From Taudactylus pleione (Eukaryota > Chordata > Amphibia > Anura > Myobatrachidae): DNA of 64,000 bases. The translations under genes and the position numbers were made by a program. Shown in pieces: positions 10,226-22,500 of this stretch (positions are counted from its first letter, which is position 1; each line of letters starts with the position of its first letter). The notes beneath the pieces are model-generated. The model was given only the letters and a program-made list of their open reading frames with translations, did no database searches and had not been told where the DNA came from. The DNA is taken from NCBI GenBank assembly GCA_031769625.1, contig JAUIMM010000568.1, positions 186,001 through 250,000 of the forward strand, written 5' to 3'.

Positions 10226-11000
10226 CATAACGTCTGTCACTTCATAGATTTAGGTGCACTATATAAACATATCGTACAATCATCCGGACAAAAAGACATT
10301 TAGGTGAGAGGAGGTAGCTAAACCTCATGGGAGGGCTTCCGAGGGAAAACAATACATTTAGCACCCCAAAATAAAGGTCCTTACTGGTTAAGAGCTGTAC
10401 AGGGAAATGGAGATGCACCCCAAATCAGGACTAGGGGAGGACAGGCAGCAGACACCTGAGGAAGAGAGGCCAGCCAAATGAACAGGAGCTGTACAGGGTA
10501 CAATGGAAACTGGTGAAAGCTGAGGAGAGGTACAGGGGGTGAGACGATTACAGAATGCAGGGAGATAGCACGGTGAGTTTCCAGAGTCCAGCAGTGGCCA
10601 AAAAAAAAAAATCACACTGTTCGGCCATGCTTGCCGTGAAGGCTACTCAGTGGAGAAGGGAGAGCCAGAACATGGTGCAGTGAGTGACAGACAGCCCCCA
10701 TTATATCACCAGGAAACTCCAGGAGAGGACAGTACCTCAGGTCTGCTGGCACTGACAGTCCAATGTGCATCATAAACTCCTCAGTGAGCTGCAGCTGTCA
10801 GAATGGACCCTTACAGCCTTCACAACCCTCTTCCAGAAAGAAGCCTCATCTGCTGGAGCAACCGGAGAAGAGACGTGCAGCACTCCCTCAGGTGTACAGG
10901 AGCCATCAAGCCACAGGAGGGAGACAGATGAGACAGTCTCTGCAACTAAGACAGCAGGTAGACACCATAGGGATGTCACGGAAACCAGAACGGAGACTAG
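10226..11000. other. Intron sequence, possibly the 5' untranslated part of the LINE
   Basis: Pyrimidine-rich on the minus strand, with an A/T homopolymer (plus-strand A run near 10601-10611). It lies directly upstream of the ORF1 fragment on the minus strand and could be its leader, but there is no independent evidence. Frames of 75-180 codons on either strand show no family resemblance and run into the 75-bp repeat. Confidence 0.35.
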
Positions 11001-11390
11001 CCCAGTCAGGTACAGCTGTCATAGCCTGCAAGTGTCAGGGACTCAGTGCAACCAGGGAAAAGAGGAGGACGACAACCCAGTCAGGTACAGCTGTCATAGC
11101 CTGCAAGTGCCAGGGACTCAGCGCAACCAGGCAAAAGAGGAGGAGACCAGCCCAGTCATGTACAGCTGTCATGGCCTGCAAATGCCGGGGGCTCAGTGCA
11201 AACAGGGAAAAAGAGGAGGAGACCAGCCCAGTCAGGTAAAGCTGTCATGGCCTGCAAGTGCCAGGGACTCAGTGCAAACAGGGAAAAAGAGGAGGAGACC
11301 AGCCTAGTCAGGTACAGCTGTCATGGCCTGCAAGTGCCAGGGACTCAGCACAACCAGGGAAAAGAGGAGGAGAACAGTCCAGGAAATCCT
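11001..11390. repeat. Tandem repeat, about 75 bp unit, five copies
   Basis: Copies begin cccagtcaggtacagctgtc, continue through gcctgcaagtgccagggact, and end in an aaaagaggaggagacc block. Starts near 11001, 11076, 11151, 11227 and 11303 give 75-76 bp. They lie upstream of the LINE ORF1 on the minus strand. Some L1 lineages carry tandem monomers in the 5' UTR, so these may be monomers of this element, or an unrelated intron minisatellite. Confidence 0.9.
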
Positions 11391-11410
11391 TGCAGGCATC
11401 ACAGCCTAAA

Positions 11411-11741
11411 ACCAATGGGTGAAAATAACATGGATATAAGGGTATGTGTGATGTAATACAATGGGTGAGAATAACATGGATATAAGGGTGTGTGTGATGT
11501 AAAACAATGGGTGAGAATAACATGGATATAAGGGTGTGAGTGATGTAATACAATGGGTGAGAATAACATGGAAATAAGGGTGTGTGATGTAATACAATGG
11601 GTGAGAATAACATGGATATAAGGGTGTGTGAGATGTAATACAATGGGTGAGAATAACATGGATATAAGGGTGTGTGATGTAATACAATGGGTGAGAATAA
11701 CATGGATATAAGGGTGTGTGATGTAATACAATGGGTGAGGA
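11411..11741. repeat. Tandem repeat, 44-46 bp unit, seven to eight copies
   Basis: Unit is atgggtgagaataacatgga followed by tataagggtgtgtgtgatgt and aatacaa. Starts at 11415, 11461, 11507, 11553 and 11597 give periods of 46, 46, 46 and 44; the difference is the number of TG dinucleotides. Open frames of up to 212 codons on the minus strand are repeat artefacts. Confidence 0.93.
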
Positions 11742-12073
11742 TGAGCTGTGTGATAGTGGAGGAGAGTGGTCGGATATTTAAGTTGGTAACACACAGTGAC
11801 ATGATGTAAGGGGGAGAGCAGGAGTGTAATAGGGGCTGATGTCTCCTGATGTATGAGATACACCAGAGAGTGTGGGGAGGAGACTGGTCAGATGTCTGGG
11901 CTGGTAATACACAGTGACATGACAGGATTAGGGGAATAGGAGTCAAACAAGGGTTGATTACATTTCCCTCATTAGCTTGTACTGACAGAGGAGGGTGTAG
12001 GATAAGAGATTGCTGTAGTGACTGAACAAGAGGAATATGTGACTCTATTCTGTAAAAAGTGTTTATTACTCAC
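11742..12073 (-). other. Intron 5' part with two diverged copies of a roughly 120-bp motif
   Basis: Contains two related blocks, one around tggtcggatatttaagttgg (about 11770) and one around tggtcagatgtctgggctgg (about 11885). Each is followed by taacacacagtgacatga or taatacacagtgacatga. This is non-coding intron sequence up to the donor GTGAGT read on the minus strand at 12073-12068. Confidence 0.6.
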
Positions 12074-12377
12074 CAGTGCTGATATCTGTAGGGATTTCCT
12101 CCTCCTTACACCGCTGATCACCCCTCACATACGTCTCTTCTTCTCCCTCTATATCTTCTCCCTTTATATCAGTCACATACGTCTCTTCTTCTCCCTCTAT
12201 ATCTTCTCCCTTTATATCAGTCACATACGTCTCTTCTTCTCCCTCTGTATCTTCTGCCTTTATATCAGTCACATACGTCTCTTCTTCTCCTTCTATATCT
12301 TCTGCCTTCATATCAGTCACATTTGTCTCTTCTTCTCCTTCTATATCTTTTGCCTTAATATCAGTCAGAACATCAAC
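12074..12377 (-). CDS. Acidic-repeat exon of the zinc-finger gene
   Basis: A 304-base exon with acceptor ...attaataag before 12377 and donor ACTG|GTGAGT at 12074/12073. It encodes V-D-V-L followed by five tandem units of 16 residues (TDIKAEDIEGEEETYV type; 48 bp each, the first unit slightly variant with TDIKAKD...ETNV), then RGDQRCKEEEIPTDIST. The last codon is split and joins the finger exon to give T-D-G-H-N, the junction expected in frog relatives. This acidic, probably disordered stretch links the KRAB-like region to the fingers. Its start is phase 0, which does not match the phase-2 end of the preceding exon, so a spliced mRNA would meet TGA four codons in. Confidence 0.82.
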
Positions 12378-12481
12378 CTTATTAATCCATTAAACAATAA
12401 AACAAATTAGTGATGTTTCTTTTCAATAATGGAGTTTACACAATATAATTTAAGTACATACAACACACACAGATTCTCTAC

Positions 12482-12569
12482 CTGATGCTCCTGTGATTCT
12501 CCTGTATACAATCCTGGGAATAAAGAGGACGGGAACATCTCTCTGGGGTATTTCTGTTACTGAGCCCAT
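12482..12569 (-). CDS. Linker exon of the zinc-finger gene, apparently frameshifted
   Basis: An 88-base exon with acceptor tctcccacag before 12569 and donor CATCAG|GTAGAG at 12482/12481. Joined to the KRAB-like exon it reads (D)GLSNRNTPERCSRPLYSQDC then IQENHRSI. The first two-thirds match frog relatives (SSNRNPPERCPRPLYSQDC, recalled). The last bases fit the family only in another phase (Q-E-H-Q), consistent with loss of about 10 bases between two CAC triplets. It ends two bases into a codon, while the next exon begins at a codon start. It is either a genuine disabling deletion, an allele, or a sequencing error. Confidence 0.75.
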
Positions 12570-12684
12570 CTGTGGGAGACACAGCACACTGAGTACATTG
12601 TATATATGTGATTATCAGGTGATGTGTATATAGGGGGCCCCAATAACTAATCCCCCCAGCAAATACAAAATAGTCTCCTCTTAC

Positions 12685-12808
12685 CCAGTGATGTGAGGGT
12701 CCGGTGATTCTCGATCATCACTTCCTTGTACAGACCCCTGTGTTCCTCTATGTACTCCCGCTCCTGCATGGAGACATAGACAGTGACATCCTGACACCTT
12801 ATAGGAAC
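12685..12808 (-). CDS. KRAB-like exon of the zinc-finger gene
   Basis: A 124-base exon with acceptor ttttgtgtgtgtcag before 12808 and donor CACTGG|GTAAGA at 12685/12684. It encodes [20 protein letters not shown] then [21 protein letters not shown], the frog counterpart of a KRAB-A box ([29 protein letters not shown] in relatives, recalled). In KRAB proteins this box recruits a corepressor; whether frog versions do so is uncertain. Here the Phe after VTVY is Val, and the nearly invariant Trp of EEW is Arg, so normal function is doubtful. The start codon lies in an exon further upstream that is not in the window. The intron to the next exon is only 115 bp. Confidence 0.85.
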
Positions 12809-15800
12809 CTGACACACACAAAATGATAGTCATCACCCAGACACATCCCCTGGAATTACTGTATAATGTCCCATTCCCAGCAGTCTCCTCCCCAGTCATC
12901 ACCCAGACACATCCCCTGGAATTACTGTATAATGTCCCATTCCCATGAGTCTCCTCCCCAATCATCACCCAGACACATCCCCTGGTATTACTGTATAATG
13001 TCCAATTCCCAGTAATCACCTCTCCAGTCATCACCGAGACACATCCCCTGGTGTTACTGTATAATGTCCCATTCCCAGCAGTCACCTCTCCAGTCATTAC
13101 CCAGACACATCCCCCGGTGTTACTGTATAATGTCCCATTCCCAGCAGTCACCTCTCCAGTCATCAGCCAGACACGTCCCCTGGTGTTACTGTATAATGTC
13201 CCATTCCCAGTAATCATCTCTCCAGTCATCACCCAGACACATTCCCTGGTGTTACTGTATAATGTCCTATTCCCAGCAGTCTCCTCCCCAGTCATCACCC
13301 AGACACATCCCCTGGTGTTACTGTATAATGTCCCATTCCCAGTAATCATCTCTCCAGTCATCATCCAGACACATCCCCTGGTGTTACTGTATAATGTCCT
13401 ATTCCCAGCAGTCACCTGTCCAGTCATCACCCAGACACATCCCCTGGAATTACTGTATAATGTCCCATTCCCAGCAGTTACCTCTCCAGTCATCACCCAG
13501 ACACATCCCCTGGTGTTACTGTATAATGTCCCATTCCCAGCAGTCACCTCTCCAGTCATCACCCAGACACATCCCCTGGAATTACTGTATAATGTCCCAT
13601 TCCCAGCAGTCTCCTCCCCAGTCATCACCCACACACATCCCCTGGTGTTACTGTATAATGTCCCATTCCCAGTAATCATCTCTCCAGTCATCACCCAGAC
13701 ACATCCCCAGTGTTACAGTATAATGTCCCATTCCCAGCAGTTACCTCTCCAGTCATCACCCAGATACATGCCCCGGTGTTACTGTATAATGTTCTATTCC
13801 CAGCAGTCACCTCTCCAGTCATCACCCACACACATCCCCTGGTGTTACTGTATAATGTCCCATTCCCAGTAATCATCTCTCCAGTCATCACCCAGACACA
13901 TCCCCGGTGTTACTGTATAATGTCCCATTCCCAGCAGTTACCTCTCCAGTCATCACCCAGACACATCCCCTGGTGTTACTGTATAATGACCCATTCCCAG
14001 CAGTTACCTCTCCAGTCATCACCCAGACACATCCCCTGGTATTACTGTATAATGTCCCATTCCCAGCAGTCACCTCTCCAGTCATCACCCAGACACATCC
14101 CCTGGAATTACTGTATAATGTCCCATTCCCAGCAGTCTCCTCCCCAGTCATCACCCACACACATCCCCTGGTGTTACTGTATAATGTCCCATTCCCAGTA
14201 ATCATCTCTCCAGTCATCACCCAGACACATCCCCAGTGATACTGTATAATGATCCATTCCCAGCAGTTACCTCTCCAGTCATCACCCAGATACATGCCCC
14301 GGTGTTACTGTATAATGTTCTATTCCCAGCAGTCACCTCTCCAGTCATTACCCAGACACACTCCCTGGTGTTACTGTATAATGTCCTATTCCCAGCAGTC
14401 ACCTGTCCAGTCATCACCCAGACACATCCCCTGGTGTTAATGTATAATGTCCCATTCCCAGTAATCATCTCTCCAGTCATCACCCAGACACATCCCCTGG
14501 TGTTACTGTATAATGTCCCATTCCCAGCAGTCATCTCTCCAGTCATCACCCAGACACATCCCCTGGTGTTACTGTATAATGTCCCATTCCCACAGTCACC
14601 TCTCCAGTCATCACCCAGACACATCCCCAGGTGTTACTGTATAATGTCCTATTCCCAGCAGTCTCCTCCCCAGTCATCACCCAGACACATCCCCTGCTGT
14701 TACTGTATAATGTCCCATTCCCAGTAATCATCTCTCCAGTCATCATCCAGACACATCCGCTGGTGTTACTGTATAATGTCCTATTCCCAGCAGTCACCTG
14801 TCCAGTCATCACCCAGACACATCCCCTGGAATTACTGTATAATGTCCCATTCCCAGCAGTTACCTCTCCAGTCATTACCCAGACACACTCCCTGGTGTTA
14901 CTGTATAATGACCCATTCCCAGCAGTCACCTCTCCAGTCATCACCCAGACACATCCCCTGGTGTTACTGTATAATGTCCCATTCCCAGTAATCATCTCTC
15001 CAGTCATCACCCAGACACATCCCCGGTGTTACTGTATAATGTCCCATTCCCAGCAGTTACCTCTCCAGTCATCACCCAGACACATCCCCTGGTGTTACTG
15101 TATAATGACCCATTCCCAGCAGTCACCTCTCCAGTCATCACCCAGACACATAACCTGGTGTTACTGTATAATGTCCCATTCCCAGCAGTCACCTCTCCAG
15201 TCATCACCCAGACACATCCCCTGGTGTTACTGTATAATGTCCCTTTCCTAGCACTCACCTCTCCAGTCATCACTCAGACACATCCCCTGGTGTTACTGTA
15301 TAATGTCCCTTTCCCAGCAGTTTCCGCCCCAGTCATCACCCAGAAACATCCCCTGGTGTTACTGTATAATGTCCCATTCCCAGCAGTCACCTCTCCAGTC
15401 ATCACCCAGACACATCCCCTGGTGTTACTGTATAATGTCCCATTCCCAGTAATCATCTCTCCAGTCATCACCCAGATACATGCCTAGGTGTTACTGTATA
15501 ATGTTCTATTCCCAGCAGTCACCTCTCCAGTCATAACCCAGACACATCCCCTGGTGTTACTGTATAATGTCCTATTCCCAGCAGTCACCTGTCCAGTCAT
15601 CACCCAGACACATCCCCTGGTGTTACTGTATAATGTCCCATTCCCAGCAGTCACCTCTCCAGTTATCACCCAGACACATCCCCTGGTGTTACTGTATAAT
15701 GTCCCATTCCCAGCAGTCACCTCCCACTCATCACCCAGACACATCCCCTGTTGTTACTGTATAATGTCCCATTCCCCACAGTCACCTCTCCAGTCATCAC

Positions 15801-18800
15801 CCAGATACATCCCCCCGATGTTACTGTATAATGTCCTATTCCCAGCAGTCATCTCTCCAGTCTTCACCCATACACATCCCCTGGTGTTACTGTATAATGT
15901 CCCCATCCTAGCAGTCACCTCCCCAGTCATCACCCAGATACATCCCCCTGTGTTACTGTATAATGTCCCATTCTCCGCAGTCACCTCTCCAGTCATTACC
16001 CAGACACATCCCCCGGTGTTACTGTATAATGTCCCATTCCCAGCAGTCACCTCTCCAGTCATCACCCAGACACATCCCCTGGTGTTACTGTATAATGTCC
16101 CATTCCCAGTAATCATCTCTCCAGTCATCACCCAGACACATAACCTGGTGTTACTGTATAATGTCCCATTCCCAGCAGTCACCTCTCCAGTCATCACCCA
16201 GACACATCCCCTGGTGTTACTGTATAATGTCCCATTCCCAGCAGTCTCCTCCCCAGTCATCACCCACACACATCCCCTGGTGTTACTGTATAATGTCCCA
16301 TTCCCAGTAATCATCTCTCCAGTCATCACCCAGACACATCCCCTGGTGTTACTGTATAATGTCCCTTTCCCAGCAGTTTCCGCCCCAGTCATCACCCAGA
16401 AACATCCCCTGGTGTTACTGTATAATGTCCTATTCCCAGCAGTCACCTCTCCAGTCATCACCCAGACACATCCCCTGGTGTTACTGTATAATGACCCATT
16501 CCCAGCAGTCACCTCTCCAGTCATCACCCAGACACATCCCCTGGTGTTACTGTATAATGTCCCATTCCCAGTAATCATCTCTCCAGTCATCACCCACACA
16601 CATCCCCTGGTGTTACTGTATAATGTCCCATTCCCAGCAGTCTCCTCCCCAGTCATCACCCAGATACATGACCCGGTGTTACTGTATAATGTTCTAGTCA
16701 CAGCAGTCACCTCTCCAGTCATCACCCAGACACATTCCCTGGTGTTACTGTATAATGTCCTATTCCCAGCAGTCACCTGTCCAGTCATCACCCAGACACA
16801 TCCCCTGGAATTACTGTATAATGTCCCATTCCCAGCAGTTACCTCTCCAGTCATCACCCAGACACATCCCCTGGTGTTACTGTATAATGTCCCATTCCCA
16901 GCAGTCTACTCCCCAGTCATCACCCAGACACATCCCCTGGTGTTACTGTATAATGTCCCATTCCCACAGTCACCTCTCCAGTCATCACCCAGACACATCC
17001 CCTGGTATTACTGTATAATGTCCAATTCCCAGTAATCATCTCTCCAGTCATCACCCAGACACATCCCCTGGTGTTAATGTATAATGTCCAATTCCCAGTA
17101 ATCATCTCTCCAGTCATCACCCAGACACATCCCCTGGTGTTACTGTATAATGTCCCATTCCCAGCAGTCTCCTCCCCAGTCATCACCCAGACACATCCCC
17201 CGGTGTTACTGTATAATGTTCTATTCCCAGCAGTCACCTCTCCAGTCATCACCCAGACACATTCCCTGGTGTTACTGTATAATGTCCCATTCCCACAGTC
17301 ACCTCTCCAGTCATCACCCAGACACATCCCCTGGTGTTAATGTATAATGTCCAATTCCCAGTAATCATCTCTCCAGTCATCACCCAGACACATCCCCTGG
17401 TGTTACTGTATAATGTCCCATTCCCAGCAGTCATCACCCAGACACATCCCCTGGTGTTAATGTATAATGTCCAATTCCCAGTAATCATCTCTCCAGTCAT
17501 CACCCAGACACATCCCCTGGTGTTACTGTATAATGTCCCATTCCCAGCAGTCACCTCTCCAGTTATCACCCAGACACATCCCCCAGTGTTACTGTATAAT
17601 GTCCTATTCCCAGCAGTCATCTCTCCAGTCTTCACCCATACACATCCCCTGGTGTTACTGTATAATGTCCCATTCCCAGTAATCATCTCTCCAGTCATCA
17701 CCCAGATACATGCCCCGGTGTTACTGTATAATGTTCTATTCCCAGCAGTCACCTCTCCACTCATCACCCAGACACATCCCCTGGTGTTACTGTATAATGT
17801 CCTATTCCCAGCAGTCACCTGTCCAGTCATCACCCAGACATATCCCCTGGTGTTAATGTATAATGTCCCATTCCCAGTAATTATCTCTCCAGTTATCACC
17901 CAGACACATCCCCTTGTGTTAATGTATAATGTCCCATTCCCAGTAATCATCTCTCCAGTCATCACCCAGACACATCCCCTGGTATTACTGTATAATGTCC
18001 CCTTCCCAGCAGTCACCTGTCCAGTCATCACCCAGACACATCCCCCGGTGTTACTGTATAATGTCCCCTTCCTAGCAGTAACCTCTCCAGTCATCACCAA
18101 GACATATCCCCTGGTGTTACTATATAATGTCCTAATCCCAGCAGTCACCTCTCCAGTCATCACCAACACATATCCCCTGGTGTTACTGTATAATGTCCCA
18201 TTCCTAGCAGTCATCACCCAGACACATCCCCCGGTGTTACTGTATAATGTCCCATTTCCAGCAGTCACCTCTCCAGTCATCACCCAGACACATCCCCTGG
18301 TGTTACTGTATAACGTCCCATTCCCAGCAGTCACCTCTCCACTCATCACCCAGACACATCCCCTGGTGTTAATGTATAATGTCCCATTCCCAGTAATCAT
18401 CTCTCCAGTCATCACCCAGACACATCCCCTGGTGTTACTGTATAATGTCCCATTCCCAGCAGTCACCTCTCCAGTTATCACCCAGACACATCCCCCGGTG
18501 TTACTGTATAATGTCTTATTCCCAGCAGTCATCTCTCCAGTCTTCACCCATACACATCCCCTGGTGTTACTGTATAATGTCCCCTTCCCAGCAGTCTCCT
18601 CTCCCGTCATCACCCAGACACATCCCCTGGTGTTACTGTATAATGTTCCATTTCCAGCCGTCATCTCTCCGGTCATCACCCAGACACATCCCCCGGTATT
18701 ACTGTATAATGTCCCCTTCCCAGCAGTCACCTGTCCAGTCATCACCCAGACACATCCCCCGGTGTTACTGTATAATGTCCCCTTCCTAGCAGTAACCTCT

Positions 18801-19589
18801 CCAGTCATCACCAAGACATATCCCCTGGTGTTACTATATAATGTCCTAATCCCAGCAGTCACCTCTCCAGTCATCACCAACACATATCCCCTGGTGTTAC
18901 TGTATAATGTCCCATTCCCAACAGTCATCTCTCCAGTTATCACCCAGATACATCCCCCGATGTTACTGTATAATGTCCTATTCCCAGCAGTCATCTCTCC
19001 AGTCTTCACCCATACACATCCCCTGGTGTTACTGTATAATGTCCCCTTCCTAGCAGTAACCTCCCCAGTCATCACCCAGACACATCCCCCAGTGTTACTG
19101 TATAATGTCCCATTCCCAGCAGTCACCTCTCCAGTCACAACCAAGACATATAACCTGTTGTTACTGTATAATGTCCTATTCCCAGCAGTCACCTCTCCAG
19201 TCATTACCCAGACACATCCCCCGGTGTTACTGTATAAAGTCCTATTCCCAGCAGTCACCTCTCCAGTCATCACCCAGACACATCCCCTGGTATTACTGTA
19301 TAATGTCCTATTCCCAGCAGTCACCTCTCCAGTCATCACCCAGACACATCCCCTGGTGTTACTGTATAATGTCTCATTCCCAGCAGTCATCTCTCCAGTC
19401 ATCACCCAGACACATCCCCTGGTATTACTGTATAATGTCCTATTCCCAGCAGTCTCCTCCCCAGTCATCACCCAGACACATCCCCTGGTGTTACTGTATA
19501 ATGTCCCATTCCCAGTAATCATCTCTCCAGTCATCACCCACACACATCCCCTGGTGTTACTGTATAATGTCCCATTCCCAGCGGTCTCC

Positions 19590-22500
19590 TCCCCAGTCAT
19601 CACCCAGATACATGCCCCGGTGTTACTGTATAATGTTCTATTCCCAGCAGTCACCTCTCCAGTCATCACCCAGACACATTCCCTGGTGTTACAGTATAAT
19701 GTCCTATTCCCAGCAGTCACCTGTCCAGTCATCACCCAGACACATCCCCTGGTGTTACTGTATAATGTCCCATTCCCAGCAGTCATCACCCAGACACATC
19801 CCCTGGTGTTACTGTATAATGTCCCATTCCCAGTCACCTCTCCAGTCATCACCCAGACACATCCCCTGGTGTTAATGTATAATGTCCAATTCCCAGTAAT
19901 CATCTCTCCAGTCATCACCCAGACACATCCCCTGGTGTTACTGTATAATGTCCCATTCCCAGCAGTCACCTCTCCAGTTATCACCCAGACACATCCCCCG
20001 GTTTACTGTATAATGTCCCATTTCCAGCAGTCACCTCTCCAGTCATCACCCAGACACATCCCCTGGTGTTACTGTATAATGTCCCATTCCCAGCAGTCAC
20101 CTCTCCAGTCATCACCCAGATACATCCCCCCAATGTTACTGTATAATGTCCTATTCCCAGCAGTCATCTCTCCAGTCTTCACCCATACACATCCCCTGGT
20201 GTTACTGTATAATGTCCCCTTCCTAGCAGTAACCTCCCCAGTCATCACCCAGATACATCCCCTTGTGTTACTGTATAATGTCCCATTCCCCGCAGTCACC
20301 TCTCCAGTCATCACCCAGACACATCCCCTGGTGTTACTGTATAATGTCCCATTCCCAGCAGTCACCTCTCCAGTCATCACCCAGACACATCCCCTGGTGT
20401 TACAGTATAATGTCCTATTCCCAGCTGTCACCTCTCCAGTCATCACCCAGACACATCCCAGGTGTCACTGTATAATGTCCTATTCCCAGTAATCATCTCT
20501 CCAGTCATCACCCAGACACATTCCCCGGTATTACAGTATAATGTCCCCTTCCCAGCAGTCACCTGTCCAGTCATCACCAAGACATATAACCTGGTGTTAC
20601 TGTATAATGTCCCATTCCCAGCAGTCACCTCTCCAGTCATCACCCAGACACATCCGCTGGTGTTACTGTATAATGTCCCTTTCCCAGTAATCATCTCTCC
20701 AGTCATCACCCAGACACATCCCCAGTGTTACTGTATAATGTCCCATTCCCAGCAGTTACCTCTCCAGTCATCACCCAGACACATCCCCTGGTGTTACTGT
20801 ATAATGTCCCATTCCCAGCAGTCACCTCTCCAGTCATCACCCAGACACATCCCCTGGTGTTACTGTATAATGTCCCATTCCCAGCAGTCACCTCTCCAGT
20901 CATCACCCAGACACATCCCCTGGTGTTACTGTATAATGTCCCATTCCCAGTAATCATCTCTCCAGTCATCACCCACACACATCCCCTGGTGTTACTGTAT
21001 AATGTCCCATCCCCAGCAGTCTCCTCCCCAGTCATCACCCAGATACATGCCCCGGTGTTACTGTATAATGTTCTAGTCACAGCAGTCACCTCTCCAGTCA
21101 TCACCCAGACACATTCCCTGGTGTTACTGTATAATGTCCTATTCCCAGCAGTCACCTGTCCAGTCATCACCCAGACACATCCCCTGGAATTACTGTATAA
21201 TGTCCCATTCCCAGCAGTTACCTCTCCAGTCATCACCCAGACACATCCCCTGGTGTTACTGTATAATGTCCCATTCCCAGCAGTCTACTCCCCAGTCATC
21301 ACCCAGACACATCCCCTGGTGTTACTGTATAATGTCCCATTCCCACAGTCACCTCTCCAGTCATCACCCAGACACATCCCCTGGTATTACTGTATAATGT
21401 CCAATTCCCAGTAATCATCTCTCCAGTCATCACCCAGACACATCCCCTGGTGTTACTGTATAATGTCCCATTCCCACAGTCACCTCTCCAGTCATCACCC
21501 AGACACATCCCCTGGTATTACTGTATAATGTCCAATTCCCAGTAATCATCTCTCCAGTCATCACCCAGACACATCCCCTGGTGTTAATGTATAATGTCCC
21601 ATTCCCAGTAATTATGTCTCCAGTCATCACCCAGACACATCCCCTGGTGTTAATGTATAATGTCCAATTCCCAGCAGTCTCCTCCCCAGTCATCACCCAG
21701 ACACATCCCCTGGTGTTAATGTATAATGTCCCATTCCCAGTAATCATCTCTCCAGTCATCACCCAGACACATCCCCTGGTGTTACTGTATAATGTCCCAT
21801 TCCCAGCAGTCTCCTACCCAGTCATCACCCAGATACATGCCCCGGTGTTACTGTATAATGTTCTATTCCCAGCAGTCACCTCTCCAGTCATCACCCAGAC
21901 ACATTCCCTGGTGTTACAGTATAATGTCCTATTCCCAGCAGTCACCTGTCCAGTCATCACCCAGACACATCCCCTGGTGTTACTGTATAATGTCCCATTC
22001 CCAGCAGTCATCACCCAGACACATCCCCTGGTGTTACTGTATAATGTCCCATTCCCAGTCACCTCTCCAGTCATCACCCAGACACATCCCCTGGTGTTAA
22101 TGTATAATGTCCAATTCCCAGTAATCATCTCTCCAGTCATCACCCAGACACATCCCCTGGTGTTACTGTATAATGTCCCATTCCCAGCAGTCACCTCTCC
22201 AGTTATCACCCAGACACATCCCCCGGTTTACTGTATAATGTCCCATTTCCAGCAGTCACCTCTCCAGTCATCACCCAGACACATCCCCTGGTGTTACTGT
22301 ATAATGTCCCATTCCCAGCAGTCACCTCTCCAGTCATCACCCAGATACATCCCCCCGATGTTACTGTATAATGTCCTATTCCCAGCAGTCATCTCTCCAG
22401 TCTTCACCCATACACATCCCCTGGTGTTACTGTATAATGTCCCCTTCCTAGCAGTAACCTCCCCAGTCATCACCCAGATACATCCCCTTGTGTTACTGTA

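Noticed and set aside
11308..11946. 212-codon minus-strand frame rich in Ile, Thr and His
   Set aside because: It is the 44-46 bp tandem repeat read through; no splice or domain evidence.
12570..12684. The 115-bp gap read as coding continuation of the KRAB-like exon
   Set aside because: A clear GTAAGA donor and cccacag acceptor flank it, and the flanking exons join in frame through a split Asp codon.
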